From Chryseobacterium sp. KLBC 52 (GTDB lineage: Bacteria > Bacteroidota > Bacteroidia > Flavobacteriales > Weeksellaceae), in contig NZ_QDFZ01000004.1 in assembly GCF_003347605.1 (NCBI RefSeq), forward strand, positions 1 through 64,000: DNA of 64,000 nucleotides. Direction: 5' to 3'. The position numbers were made by a program, and so were the translations under genes. Within the stretch, counting starts at the first letter, position 1. Each line of letters starts with the position of its first letter. The notes beneath the pieces are model-generated. The model had not been told where the DNA came from. It searched no databases and saw only the letters and a program-made list of their open reading frames with translations. Below, in pieces: positions 50,915 through 61,026 of the stretch.

Positions 50915-53173
50915 TTATTCTCTGTTCTTCACCAATACCCAGCCTGAGTATTTAGTTTCAGTATTGTCTTTGTTGTTTTCGTTCCATGAAATGGTGTACC
51001 AGTAAGTTCCTGTAAGAACTTTTTTACCGGAAGCTGTACCGTCCCATGTAAAGTTTCTCATTTTTCCGGCTTCGTACAGTTTGTTGCCATATCTGTCGTA
51101 GACAATGAATATCAGATTTTTCTTGTAAGCCAGTGCTGAATAATCAATGAAATCATTTACATTGTCGCCGTTTGGAGTAATAGCGTTAATGAGGTTAGGA
51201 ACGGTAATCTGAACTTCAACAGGTGTACAATCGTAAAAATCTTTTACATACACTCTTACTTCGCCTCTTGCTAACCCTGTGAATATATTTCCAGGCTGCC
51301 AGTTCACTCCATCCAGAGAAAACTGATATGGAGGTGTTCCACCTGCTACATTTACTGTGATGGTGTTGTTGTCGATATCAATGCTGGAAATCACAGGATT
51401 TGCAGACGCTTTTACATTAACAGTCTGTGTAGTGATACAGTTACCGGTTTTCAGTTTTACCCAATAAGGACCTACGCCTACATCTTTAATCGATGAAGTT
51501 GTTGCTCCTGTGCTCCATTCATAGCCGTCAAATCCAGGTCCTGCATCCAGATCTGTTTTTTCTCCGATACAGATGATTTTGTCTTTCAGGACAGAAGAAG
51601 TTACCGGTGGTAATACGATAAGGTTGATTTTAGCAATATTAAAGCATCCGTTGGCATCTGTTACTTTTGCATACACTGCAGTACTTGTAGATAAATACTG
51701 AAGCGGATTCATGATTTCATTGGTGCCGTCTAAGGCATTAGCGATGGATGTGTAGTATTTTTTGGCAGCGCCTGCTCCTAAAGTGGTAACATCTGCAGCT
51801 GTCAGATTAAAGATAGCACTCGTAATATTATTTTCAATGAAACATGATCTTAGTATAGCTTCTTTCACAGGAGTGTCCGGATAGAATGCAAGGGTGATTT
51901 TTGCTGAACCTGTACATCCCTGAGGAGTGGTTACTTTTACATAAACGGCTCCTGGAGCAGATAGGTAATTGTCAGGATTTTGGATCTCATTTGTATCAGC
52001 GTTGAGGTCTGCCAGCGTTTTATAATATTTTTTTGTAACTCCCGGAACATTGGTGACAGCTGCTGTATTCAGATTGAAAGCTGCTGTTCCTGCTTTGTTA
52101 TTATTACATACCGTAATCGTTTTGTCTTCTGCTTTGAAAGGGGCCAGAACCAATAAAATTTTACCATCCGGGTTATCACACAGTAGTCCTGCATTATCTT
52201 TAATAACAACTGTTACTGTTGAGTTAGCATTGAACTGATAACTGGTCGGATTGGCAATAGGTGTAGAACTTCCAAACGGATAATAGGTAAATGTATAATT
52301 GGAAGGGTTGCTGACAAATTGTGAATTGAAAGTAGTCAGGTTTACTGATCCGTATCCGGTGGTAGGATTAGGACAGAACGACTGTGTTGCTGAATCCTGT
52401 AAAATAGGAACTTTATCCGTATAAATTTTTACATTTTTAATGGAATGTCTGGATCTTGCACCTCCTGTAGAAGCTGAAAAACCAAAATATCCTACAGTCA
52501 TTGCTGCGGCAGCACCTGAAGGCGCAAAAGACTGATTGCAAATCACATTACCGTCTATTGTTATTTTTATAATCCAGCTTGTAGGAGCTGCAGGATCTAC
52601 CTGCGCCGTTACTTCAACGTGTTTAAAGGTTGTTCCCTGAAAAGGTTGTGTAGTGTTCAGATCTGGTGAGTGGAAAGAACTTCCGGGAACATTAAAAAAT
52701 TCGACATTATTGCTGTCAGTAGTATTTTGAACCAGTCCATAACCAACGTGCACCTTACTCATGGTAGCGGTTGTGGTATTGTTGTAAGTGTCAAGTCCTA
52801 CTACAAGCCCTACAGCATTTTGAGATACTCCAAGGCCTGAGCCTAATACGCTGGCTACCGGAGGATTGGCAAGATACCAGAAGGCAATTCCATCTCCGTT
52901 GGAGGTTTGATTGGAATCCATCCTGAAATCAAATTCCACTCTCCATTTGTCGCAATATTTTAAATTGATGGGATCATTCAGCCTGATGGAACCGGATTGG
53001 TTGTTGGTATCCGGGGTCAGCTGAATAAAATCTGTGTTTACCTGAGTAGGGGAAACCATCGTCCATCCGGTAGTGTTCACCGGGTTTCCGATAAGCTGAT
53101 AAGTCTGAGCGAAGGACTTCCCAGCTATACAGAGTAAGAAAACAGATAAATACAATAATAGATTTTTATTCAT
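50915..53173 (-). CDS. T9SS type B surface protein with L-type lectin domain (paralogue 2)
   Basis: Also 752 aa, it has a signal peptide (LLLYLSVFLLCIAGKSFAQ), the same lectin-like N-terminus as paralogue 1 (WRVEFDFRMDSNQT, GDGIAFWYLANPPVA) and similar central modules. The C-terminal part (VPNLINAITPNGDNVNDFID to SGWVLVKNRE) matches paralogue 3 rather than paralogue 1. It is likely a surface adhesin or carbohydrate-binding protein. A hairpin (50877-50885 with 50894-50902) follows its stop. Confidence 0.87.
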   Translation of the reverse strand: MNKNLLLYLSVFLLCIAGKSFAQTYQLIGNPVNTTGWTMVSPTQVNTDFIQLTPDTNNQSGSIRLNDPINLKYCDKWRVEFDFRMDSNQTSNGDGIAFWYLANPPVASVLGSGLGVSQNAVGLVVGLDTYNNTTTATMSKVHVGYGLVQNTTDSNNVEFFNVPGSSFHSPDLNTTQPFQGTTFKHVEVTAQVDPAAPTSWIIKITIDGNVICNQSFAPSGAAAAMTVGYFGFSASTGGARSRHSIKNVKIYTDKVPILQDSATQSFCPNPTTGYGSVNLTTFNSQFVSNPSNYTFTYYPFGSSTPIANPTSYQFNANSTVTVVIKDNAGLLCDNPDGKILLVLAPFKAEDKTITVCNNNKAGTAAFNLNTAAVTNVPGVTKKYYKTLADLNADTNEIQNPDNYLSAPGAVYVKVTTPQGCTGSAKITLAFYPDTPVKEAILRSCFIENNITSAIFNLTAADVTTLGAGAAKKYYTSIANALDGTNEIMNPLQYLSTSTAVYAKVTDANGCFNIAKINLIVLPPVTSSVLKDKIICIGEKTDLDAGPGFDGYEWSTGATTSSIKDVGVGPYWVKLKTGNCITTQTVNVKASANPVISSIDIDNNTITVNVAGGTPPYQFSLDGVNWQPGNIFTGLARGEVRVYVKDFYDCTPVEVQITVPNLINAITPNGDNVNDFIDYSALAYKKNLIFIVYDRYGNKLYEAGKMRNFTWDGTASGKKVLTGTYWYTISWNENNKDNTETKYSGWVLVKNRE

Positions 53174-53338
53174 TTATAATGGGACTTAGATTAATATGTA
53201 AAGATATTAAATCCCAATTAAATAATATGTATTTAATGTTAATCTTGCTTAAATTTTAATAATATTTTAAAAAAATCCTGCTTATTATGATATAATGGTG
53301 AATATTGTTGAGGTGATTCCTTATTTATATTAATTAAA

Positions 53339-53815
53339 TTAAAATAAGGAATTATTATCCAAACTCTCAAAATAGGTATCAATTTCGAGATCTGAGGAAC
53401 TGGCTGCTGCTACGGCTAATTTATCGCAAAGTTCGTTTTCAAAATGTCCGGCATGACCTTTTACCCAATGCATTTTTGGGGTATGTTTATTGTAAAGTTC
53501 AACGAATTTTTTCCAGAGATCAGGGTTTTTTACATTTTTCCATCCTCTCTTGATCCATCCTGCAATCCAGTTTTGGTTAATCGCATCCGATACGTACTTG
53601 CTGTCGGTGTACACATGGATGTCATTTTCTGTAGATTTCAGTTTTTCCAATGCAGTGATGACTGCCAGAAGTTCCATTCTGTTATTGGTGGTTTTTCGAA
53701 ATCCTTTTGAAAATGTTTTCTGGTAATTTTTTTCAGGAACGCGCATAAGAATTCCATATCCGCCTTTTCCCGGGTTTCCGCTGCAAGCTCCGTCCGTATA
53801 AATTTCGATTCTCAA
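53339..53815 (-). CDS. rnhA: Ribonuclease HI
   Basis: The enzyme cuts RNA in RNA-DNA hybrids. The 158-aa protein has the catalytic acidic residues D8 (IEIYTDGACSGNPG), E48 (NNRMELLAV), D71 (YTDSKYV) and a final D in NELCDKLA, together with the WVKGHAGHFEN loop. The C-terminal extension of about 20 residues is short. The gene lies 69 bp after dnaB and reads in the same direction, so the two replication genes may be co-transcribed. Confidence 0.95.
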   Translation of the reverse strand: MRIEIYTDGACSGNPGKGGYGILMRVPEKNYQKTFSKGFRKTTNNRMELLAVITALEKLKSTENDIHVYTDSKYVSDAINQNWIAGWIKRGWKNVKNPDLWKKFVELYNKHTPKMHWVKGHAGHFENELCDKLAVAAASSSDLEIDTYFESLDNNSLF

Positions 53816-53884
53816 ATCTGCTTTTTAATAATTGATATATTGACCGTAAAATTGAACTGAATTGATCTGAATTTTAGTCTTTGC

Positions 53885-55474
53885 TTAAAAAGGGAAGTCA
53901 TCATCGTCATCAAAGTCATTCATTGAAGACCCTGAAAGTTTTGAACTATCGGGAAGATCAAATGCTGCTCCTGGCTGAATCGTTGTTTTGATCTTGTCAA
54001 ATCCGCTCGGCTCTCCGAAGTTGGAAGGATATCCTCCTCCGGCACCACCGTCAAGCGCCGCCTCAATATCCCCGAATTTTGCAAAATGTTTCAGGAATGA
54101 TAATCTTACATCTGCTGTAGCACCATTTCTGTGTTTTGCAATAATCAGTTCGGCCTGGTTTTCGGTAGAAGTTTCCTGTCCTTCCTCGTCATTATCCCAA
54201 ACTGTAATTTTATAATACTCCGGTCTGAAGATGAAAGATACGATATCCGCATCCTGCTCGATTGCTCCGGATTCCCTCAGGTCTGAAAGCTGAGGTCTTT
54301 TTCCAGGGCGGGCTTCTACACTTCTTGAAAGCTGAGAAAGGGCAATTACCGGTACGTTAAGTTCTTTTGCAATCGCTTTTAATGAACGTGAAATCATGGA
54401 AATCTCCTGTTCACGGTTTCCAACTCCTTTTCCGCTGCTGCTCCCTGCGGTCATCAGCTGAAGGTAGTCGACCATGATAAGTCTTACTCCATGCTGCATT
54501 ACCAATCTTCGGCATTTTGCACGGAAGTCGAATATGGAGAGGGAAGGGGTTTCGTCAATATATAAAGGAGCATTTTCCAATTCGGATACATTGGAGAATA
54601 ATCTTTGCCATTCTTCATCATCCAGGGTTCCTTTTCTTAATTTTTCTGAAGAGATTCTTGTTTCGGAAGCAATCATTCTGGTGATAAGCTGTACGGAAGC
54701 CATCTCGAGAGAGAACAGTGCCATAGGAATTTTGTGTCCTACAGCAATATTTCTTGCCATGGAAAGCAGGAATGCTGTTTTTCCCATTGCCGGACGGGCT
54801 GCAATAATGATAAGGTCAGAATTCTGCCATCCACCTGTTTCCTTATCCACATCTCTGAATCCTGACGGAACTCCGGAAAGACCTTGTTTATCTTTTAAAG
54901 ATTTAATGGTATCAATGGCTTGTTTTACCAATGAGTTGGCAGTATCGAATCCTTTCTTAATCGTTCCGTTGGTGATCTCAAAGAAAGATTGTTCTGCTTT
55001 ATCCAGAAGTTCAAAAACATCTGTTGATTCTTTGTAGGAAGAATCAATAACATTGGCAGAAACATTAATAAGGCTTCTTAAAATATACTTTTCAAGAATA
55101 ACACGTACGTGATATTCGATATGGGCAGATGAACTTACTCCCATTGTAAGATCAATGATGTAATGATCACCTCCTGCCTGACTCAGTTTGTCTTCTTTTT
55201 TTAGATCCTGAATAATTGTCATTAAGTCTACCGGGTGGTTGCCTTCATACAATTTCAGGATAGTAGAAAAGATGACCTGATGTCTGGGATCATAAAATAC
55301 CTCCGGAGTAAGAAGGTCAATGGAATGGTCAAGACCTTTTTTGTCAATCAAAAAAGTTCCGATAACCAATCTTTCAAAATCCACTGCATTGGGAGGCATT
55401 TTTCCATCCGCAATAGACAATTCTTTTGCAAAGTTTCCGTGTGTCAGGGATGATAATGTTTCTTTCTGCGCCAT
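53885..55474 (-). CDS. dnaB: Replicative DNA helicase DnaB
   Basis: DnaB is the hexameric 5'-3' helicase of the replication fork. The 529-aa protein has the N-terminal primase-binding domain (PPNAVDFERLVIGTFLID), Walker A ARPAMGKTAF and Walker B-type LIMVDYLQLM. The C-terminal AKHRNGATADVRLSF motif is also present. No intein is present. It ends in an acidic tail (NDFDDDDDFPF), common in Bacteroidota. It is embedded between two pairs of paralogous surface protein genes. Confidence 0.96.
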   Translation of the reverse strand: MAQKETLSSLTHGNFAKELSIADGKMPPNAVDFERLVIGTFLIDKKGLDHSIDLLTPEVFYDPRHQVIFSTILKLYEGNHPVDLMTIIQDLKKEDKLSQAGGDHYIIDLTMGVSSSAHIEYHVRVILEKYILRSLINVSANVIDSSYKESTDVFELLDKAEQSFFEITNGTIKKGFDTANSLVKQAIDTIKSLKDKQGLSGVPSGFRDVDKETGGWQNSDLIIIAARPAMGKTAFLLSMARNIAVGHKIPMALFSLEMASVQLITRMIASETRISSEKLRKGTLDDEEWQRLFSNVSELENAPLYIDETPSLSIFDFRAKCRRLVMQHGVRLIMVDYLQLMTAGSSSGKGVGNREQEISMISRSLKAIAKELNVPVIALSQLSRSVEARPGKRPQLSDLRESGAIEQDADIVSFIFRPEYYKITVWDNDEEGQETSTENQAELIIAKHRNGATADVRLSFLKHFAKFGDIEAALDGGAGGGYPSNFGEPSGFDKIKTTIQPGAAFDLPDSSKLSGSSMNDFDDDDDFPF

Positions 55475-55577
55475 GGTGCAAAGATAGTTTATTTAAAAAA
55501 TAATAAAAAAATAGTATTCAACAAATTATTAGCAGTCTTTCGTAAAATGCTGTAAACAGGAGATTGCTCTTGTTGAT

Positions 55578-55610
55578 AAAAAAAAATCACCTCTGTCTGA
55601 GGTGATTTTT
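55578..55610 (-). terminator. Intrinsic terminator after surface protein gene 3
   Basis: A 12-bp perfect stem (55582-55593 with 55599-55610) has U-tracts in both directions. Confidence 0.85.
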
Positions 55611-55630
55611 CAAAAAGATGAAGTAAAAAC

Positions 55631-57778
55631 TTATTCTTTATTTTTTACCAATACCCATCCTGAATATTTGGTTTCGGTATTGTCTTTATTGTTTTCATTC
55701 CATGAGATCGTATACCAGTAAGTTCCGGTTAGAATTTTTTTACCAAAGGCGGTTCCGTCCCAGGTGAAGTTATTCATTTTGTTAGCTTCATGAAGTTTGT
55801 TTCCATATCTGTCATACACAATGAAGATCAGGTTTTTCTTGTAAGCTAATGCTGAGTAATCAATAACATCATTTACGTTATCTCCGTTTGGAGTAATCGC
55901 GTTGATAAGGTTAGGAACTGTTACGGTTACCTGAATTGGAGTACAGTTGTAAGTATCTTTTACATATACTGTATTCTCTCCTCTAGGAAGTCCTGTGAAT
56001 ATATTAGAATCCTGCCAGTTAACACCATCAATAGAATATTTGTAAGGAGGAACTCCTCCTGAAGCTGTTACCGTAATGTTGTTGTTGGTAATTTCGATTC
56101 CTGAAACCACTGGCTGAAGGCTTGCGTGTACACGTACTTCCTGAAGTGTGAAACATTTTCCGGTCTGAAGTTTTACCCAATAAACCCCAACTCCTACGTT
56201 GTTGATAGATTGTGTAGTTTCGCCCGTGCTCCATTCGTAGCTTACAAATCCAGGTCCTGCATCCAAAGAGGTTTTGGCTTCAGCACAGATCGTTTTATCT
56301 TTTAATACTGCTGATTTTACAGGTGGTAACACAATCAGTTCTATCTTGGCAATTGAATAGCATTGTTTATCATTATCTACTCTTGCGTATACTGTCTTGC
56401 TTTCTGAAAGATAGTTTAACGCTGCTATAATAGGATTTGTCTGTGCTTTCGCATCGGCTACTGTGGTGTAATACTTAATGATGGTTCCCGTAGGTGTTGG
56501 AACAGGTACGCCAATATCTGCTTTTGAAAGATCAAAAGTTGAACGGGTCACATCATTATCGATGTAACAGTTTTGGAGTACAGCATCTTTCAGTACAACT
56601 GATGGGTAGAATAATAATCTGATTGTAGTAGTTGCAATACATCCGAAAGAAGATACTACTTTTGCATAGATTGTAGATTCAGCAGAAACATAGTTGGTAG
56701 GATCTGTAATTTCATTAACGTCTGCATTCATGTCTGCTGCCGTTTCGTAATACTTAATGGTTGCTCCAGTTCCTCCAAATACATTAGCTGTTGTTAAATT
56801 ATATTTTGCAGTACCGGCTCCGTTGTTATTACAGGAGTACAAAGTGGCTGTATTGGCTGAGATTCCCACATTGACAAATTTGAATTTCCCGGTTATGAAA
56901 CATCCGTTGATAGGGTTGCCTGGATTGGTGGGATCCTGGTATACAATTCTGTAATAATAGATGGTGGTTCCGTCTACAGTAGTTACTGTAAGAGGATTCT
57001 GTCCTGTAAGGGCATCGTTGGTTGTTTTGTGATAAGTAACTTTGAAATTCGGGCTGTTACCATTAATAATCGCTGCAGATAGCGTTGTAAAATCAAACTG
57101 GGTAGGCAGCGCACAAACCATCACCTGATTAGGATCAGTAGGAGTAGCTCCCGGAATACCCGGCGCAATAAATGGATTAGGAGAAAGAACAGGATCATTA
57201 AATGCAGAGCTTAAGCTTGCAGTTCCTGACCATTCTAAAGAGAAACCATTAACGGATCTACTGAAGTTGTCAATAACCAGATAATAGGTTTGTCCTACCA
57301 ATACATCCATATAAGGACTCCATTTGCCATTGTTCATACTGGATGTGACACCTGGCGGATTGGTGGGGAATACAGCAGGGGGAGCAAGAGTAAGATCAAG
57401 TCCGGTGTCTCCCGGAGTACCACTATAGTTACATCTTATGGGCTGTATGAATACGTGATCAGCATTCTGCAATGAAGCACAGCCATTAGTTGTTGGCCCG
57501 TAAACTGCAAAATCATAATCATCACCCTGATCATTAGGTTTTATTTTAAATGCCAGCGTTCCTGGTGTGGATACAGTGAAAGTATACCAAACTGTATATC
57601 TTTCATTGGTGCTGAGGCATCCTCCGTTTTGGTTAAGAATTTCTATAATATTCCCCGGGCCTGAAGGGGTGTATGAAATGTCAGAATTACCACAGATGGG
57701 AATTGCTGTGACACAGTCTGACTGTGAATAGGCCATTTGGGCTATCAATAAAATAAAAAGAAGTAATATTTTTTTCAT
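55631..57778 (-). CDS. T9SS type B surface protein (paralogue 3)
   Basis: The ATG at 57778 starts a signal peptide (MKKILLLFILLIAQMAYSQ), and an upstream extension to 57853 is rejected. The 715-aa protein has a cysteine-containing N-terminal beta-domain shared with paralogue 4 (CGNSDISYTP, WYTFTVSTPGTLAF, DDYDFAVYGP). Central modules with the CNNNGAGTAKYNLTTANVF pattern and the C-terminal T9SS type B signal follow, the latter of the kind in paralogue 2 (YKKNLIFIVYDRYGNKL, KYSGWVLVKNKE). It is likely cell-surface or secreted. Confidence 0.87.
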   Translation of the reverse strand: MKKILLLFILLIAQMAYSQSDCVTAIPICGNSDISYTPSGPGNIIEILNQNGGCLSTNERYTVWYTFTVSTPGTLAFKIKPNDQGDDYDFAVYGPTTNGCASLQNADHVFIQPIRCNYSGTPGDTGLDLTLAPPAVFPTNPPGVTSSMNNGKWSPYMDVLVGQTYYLVIDNFSRSVNGFSLEWSGTASLSSAFNDPVLSPNPFIAPGIPGATPTDPNQVMVCALPTQFDFTTLSAAIINGNSPNFKVTYHKTTNDALTGQNPLTVTTVDGTTIYYYRIVYQDPTNPGNPINGCFITGKFKFVNVGISANTATLYSCNNNGAGTAKYNLTTANVFGGTGATIKYYETAADMNADVNEITDPTNYVSAESTIYAKVVSSFGCIATTTIRLLFYPSVVLKDAVLQNCYIDNDVTRSTFDLSKADIGVPVPTPTGTIIKYYTTVADAKAQTNPIIAALNYLSESKTVYARVDNDKQCYSIAKIELIVLPPVKSAVLKDKTICAEAKTSLDAGPGFVSYEWSTGETTQSINNVGVGVYWVKLQTGKCFTLQEVRVHASLQPVVSGIEITNNNITVTASGGVPPYKYSIDGVNWQDSNIFTGLPRGENTVYVKDTYNCTPIQVTVTVPNLINAITPNGDNVNDVIDYSALAYKKNLIFIVYDRYGNKLHEANKMNNFTWDGTAFGKKILTGTYWYTISWNENNKDNTETKYSGWVLVKNKE

Positions 57779-57840
57779 TGTTAAAACTTTTTTGTTAAAC
57801 AAACTTGAAATCAATAAATTTTTATCATTATTTGTAAAAG

Positions 57841-57862
57841 AAAAAGCCGCCAAAGCGGCTTT
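57841..57862 (-). terminator. Intrinsic terminator after surface protein gene 4
   Basis: An 8-bp GC-rich core stem (57843-57850 with 57855-57862), extended by A-T pairs, has a CAAA loop and U-tracts on both sides. Confidence 0.85.
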
Positions 57863-57878
57863 TTTTATTGTGGAGTTT

Positions 57879-59951
57879 TTATTCTCTGTTTTTTACAACA
57901 ATCCAACCTGAAAACTTGAAAGGAGTGTTCTTCTTGTCATTCTCATTCCATGTTACAGAATACCAGTAGGTACCTGTTGGAATATTCTTGCCACCAATTT
58001 TGCCATCCCATTTGTAACCGTTGGATTTGTCTCCCTGGTGGATTTTTGTTCCATATCTGTCAAAGATACTCAAAATAAGATTCTGTTTGTCTGCCATAGC
58101 AGAATAATCTACTACATCATTCACACCATCTCCGTTTGGAGTAATCATATTGATAAGGTTAGGAACTACTACGTTCACTTCAATAGGCTCGCAGTCGTAA
58201 GCATCTTTTACATACACTTTATAAGTTCCTCTTGCTACATTGGAGAATACATTAGACGGCTGCCATAAAATTTTATCCATTGAATACTGATAATCAGGAG
58301 TTCCTCCAATAACATTGATTGTCAATGTAGTATTGTTAATATCGATATTGGTTACAACTGGCTGCTCAGAAGGATAAACGGTTACTTTTTGAGTGGCAAC
58401 ACATTCTCCCGTTTTTAATTTTACCCAGTAAACGCCTACTCCTACGTCTTTGATAGACTGTGTTGTAGCTCCGGTACTCCATTCATAGCTTTTGAATCCT
58501 GGTCCGGCATCTAAAGTAGTAGTGTCTTCCATACAGATGATTTTGTCTTTCAGAACATTGGATGTTACCGGAGCAATTACTGTTAAGCCGATTTTTACCA
58601 CAACATAACATCCTCTAGTGTCTGATACTCTTACATATACCAAACCGCTTGGTGCAATATAATTAGCATTTAGGATCTCGTTGGTTCCATCCACTGCGTC
58701 AGTCAATGAAGGGAAGTATTTTTTTGTAATACCTGCCTGCGGAGTTATTACAGCAGCATTATCAAGGTTGAATAAAGCTGTGGAAGGATTCGCTTCAATA
58801 AAGCATGATCTTAATTCTGCATCTTTTGCAATGATCTGTGGATAGAATTTAAGCGTAATTTCTGCAATATCACTACATCCGAACACAGAAGTTACCTTTA
58901 CATATATTTTACCTTCAGCAGAAACAAACTGATAGATGTTGGTAATCTCATTAATTGAGTTATTCAGATCATATAAAGTATAATAGTATTTTTTAGTTGC
59001 CGTAGGGTCAGCAAAAACCGCTGCAGTGGTAAGGTCGTATGTTGCTGTACCTGCATTGTTATTATTACAGCTTGTTAGTGTAACGTTGGTAGCTTTGATG
59101 GTACCATCTTTAAACTTAAATTTACCTGTCTGTCTGCATTTGTTAATCGGGCTGTCAGGATTAGTAGGATCAGTATAGTTGATACTGTAGAAATAAACAC
59201 CAACAGGAGTAACTGTTTGAGGGCCAACAAGAGGGTTGTTACCGGTTAAAGCATCATTCTGACTTGTGTGGTAGCTAATGTTGAAGTTAGGGTTCCCATT
59301 AAGAATTCCTGCAGATAATGATGCAAAATCAAAAGTTGCAGGATTTGAACAGATCACAACTTCTCTCGGGTCAGCAGGGTTAGCGCCCGGAATTCCCGGA
59401 GGGATAAATGGATGAGGCTGTATATTCGGATCGGTAAACGGGGATGACAGCGTAGCCGTTCCGCCCCAGGACAATTTAAATCCATTCGCTGTTTCTCTGT
59501 GGTTGTTTACGATGATATAGTAAGTCTGGCCAGGCAGTACATCCATGTATTTTACCCATTTGTCTCCTGTAGCGTCTTCACTAAGATCTGTAGCGGTCAT
59601 ATTAAGACCTGTGTTTCCACTTTGTCCTGAGTAAGAACAACGAATCGGAGTTCCCAGGTTTCCACAAGATTTGTTCGGACCATAAACCCCAAAGTCATAA
59701 TCGTCAGTCTGGTCATTGGGAATAATCTCAAAAGTAAGGGTTCCACCTGTGGCAATGGTAAAAGAATACCATACAGAGTATTTCTCGTCCGAAGTTAAAC
59801 ATCCGCCCAGATCTTCTGCAATGTCTCCATGCCCACCTGGTGTATATGAAATATCAGAGTTACCGCAAACTGCCATTGCGGTACCGCAATCTGATTGTGC
59901 AAATAAAATATGTGAAAATATGATTAAGAAAACAAGTAATGTTTTTTTCAT
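57879..59951 (-). CDS. T9SS type B surface protein (paralogue 4)
   Basis: The ATG at 59951 starts a signal peptide (MKKTLLVFLIIFSHILFAQ). The 690-aa protein has the same N-terminal domain as paralogue 3 (CGNSDISYTPGGHGDI, then WYSFTIATGGTLTFEI). Central CNNNNAGTATYDL modules follow. The C-terminal signal (VPNLINMITPNGDGVNDVVD to FSGWIVVKNRE) is closer to paralogue 1. An unusual aspartate-rich stretch DDYDFGVYGP is shared with paralogue 3. It is predicted to be exported by T9SS and to be surface-bound. Confidence 0.87.
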   Translation of the reverse strand: MKKTLLVFLIIFSHILFAQSDCGTAMAVCGNSDISYTPGGHGDIAEDLGGCLTSDEKYSVWYSFTIATGGTLTFEIIPNDQTDDYDFGVYGPNKSCGNLGTPIRCSYSGQSGNTGLNMTATDLSEDATGDKWVKYMDVLPGQTYYIIVNNHRETANGFKLSWGGTATLSSPFTDPNIQPHPFIPPGIPGANPADPREVVICSNPATFDFASLSAGILNGNPNFNISYHTSQNDALTGNNPLVGPQTVTPVGVYFYSINYTDPTNPDSPINKCRQTGKFKFKDGTIKATNVTLTSCNNNNAGTATYDLTTAAVFADPTATKKYYYTLYDLNNSINEITNIYQFVSAEGKIYVKVTSVFGCSDIAEITLKFYPQIIAKDAELRSCFIEANPSTALFNLDNAAVITPQAGITKKYFPSLTDAVDGTNEILNANYIAPSGLVYVRVSDTRGCYVVVKIGLTVIAPVTSNVLKDKIICMEDTTTLDAGPGFKSYEWSTGATTQSIKDVGVGVYWVKLKTGECVATQKVTVYPSEQPVVTNIDINNTTLTINVIGGTPDYQYSMDKILWQPSNVFSNVARGTYKVYVKDAYDCEPIEVNVVVPNLINMITPNGDGVNDVVDYSAMADKQNLILSIFDRYGTKIHQGDKSNGYKWDGKIGGKNIPTGTYWYSVTWNENDKKNTPFKFSGWIVVKNRE

Positions 59952-60116
59952 GAGAATTAATTTTAAAGACAAATAGTAAAAGTTTTTTTATTACTAAAAA
60001 ATGCTGCTTGTTATCGATACAAAATAATGTTGCTCTCAACATCAATGAATTTTTGTTTCATATCAAAAAAAAACTGATCGCCCCAATATACTGGGAGATC
60101 ATGCATTTTCTTACTG

Positions 60117-60722
60117 TTAATTTGTTCCGATCAGCTGTTTCCCCCAATGAGGTGAAGTGGATGAAGCGTCTGATGTTTCAAATTCTTTGGCTGCTTTTTG
60201 ATAGAACTTTATAGCTTCTGTCTTGTTTCCTTGCTTTTCAGCTATTTCAGCTTTTAAAAAAGAAAGTCTTGGATTGTTCTTTAAAGTTGTTTCTGCTTTT
60301 GCCATAAAACCCGTAGCTGTTTTTAACTCTTTTTGAGGGTCTGCAGCTGTTTTTATCCTTATTTTTTGAAAATGAATAAGAGCAAGAAGAACATTTACTT
60401 CTCCGTTATTCTTTTCTGAAGCAAGGGCCTGCATTGCCAGTTTTCTTGCAGACTCATTAGATTCTCCAAGGGGACTGTTCGGGCTGTTCTTTAAAAGAAA
60501 ATTGGTTTTAAGGTATAAGGCAGCTGCGGCATAATAATTAGCCTGCCATTTTTCTGAAGTTTTAGCTTCTGAAAACTTAGAAAAAAGCATATCATAGTCA
60601 TTTTCTGTTTGAGCATTATTGAGCTGCAAAACAGTTTGTTGTAGGGTTTGATCTGAAAAAAATTGAGCATTCATCAGAGAACCTGTCATGAGAAAGCTCA
60701 AAATTAGTAAAAGTTTAGTCAT
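60117..60722 (-). CDS. Secreted TPR-like protein
   Basis: The 201-aa protein has a signal peptide (LLLILSFLMTGSLMNAQ) and an all-helical body with TPR-like repeats (NYYAAAALYLKTNFLL, then SARKLAMQALASE and FLKAEIAEKQGNKTEAIKFY). It is probably a periplasmic scaffold, with no recognised function. A -7 box TATATTTG (minus strand 60749-60742) lies about 20 bp upstream. It has a weak hairpin (60067-60104) after the stop. Confidence 0.72.
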   Translation of the reverse strand: MTKLLLILSFLMTGSLMNAQFFSDQTLQQTVLQLNNAQTENDYDMLFSKFSEAKTSEKWQANYYAAAALYLKTNFLLKNSPNSPLGESNESARKLAMQALASEKNNGEVNVLLALIHFQKIRIKTAADPQKELKTATGFMAKAETTLKNNPRLSFLKAEIAEKQGNKTEAIKFYQKAAKEFETSDASSTSPHWGKQLIGTN

Positions 60723-61026
60723 AGGGGGATATTTTATGAAGCAAATATAAAAAATTATTAACGTTAAATTAAAGATTTTGAGATATATTTAATGAAAGTA
60801 ATGTATTGGTTTTAAATATTGTATTTTCTTATTTTGGTTGTATTATGTGGAGATCGTAAAGATATTGGTGCTTTTGATGAATATTTAAGGTTTAATTCTT
60901 TTATAAATTTTTAAAAAACAGTTATAAAACAAAAATCAGAATAGAAAACGTTCTATTCTGATTTTAAGTATTTCGAATTCTGATTTTTTTTTGTGTCAGA
61001 TTTTAAATAGGCTGATAAGCAATGAG
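60723..61026. other. 304-bp AT-rich intergenic region
   Basis: The region lies between the MFS gene and the TPR-like gene, both on the minus strand. It holds the -7 box of the TPR-like gene and the hairpin at 60932-60965. No coding frame or other feature was seen. Confidence 0.7.
60932..60965 (-). terminator. Long perfect hairpin after MFS gene
   Basis: A 15-bp perfect stem (60932-60946 with 60951-60965) with an AACG loop is followed on the minus strand by a U-rich run. It ends the MFS transcript. Confidence 0.8.
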
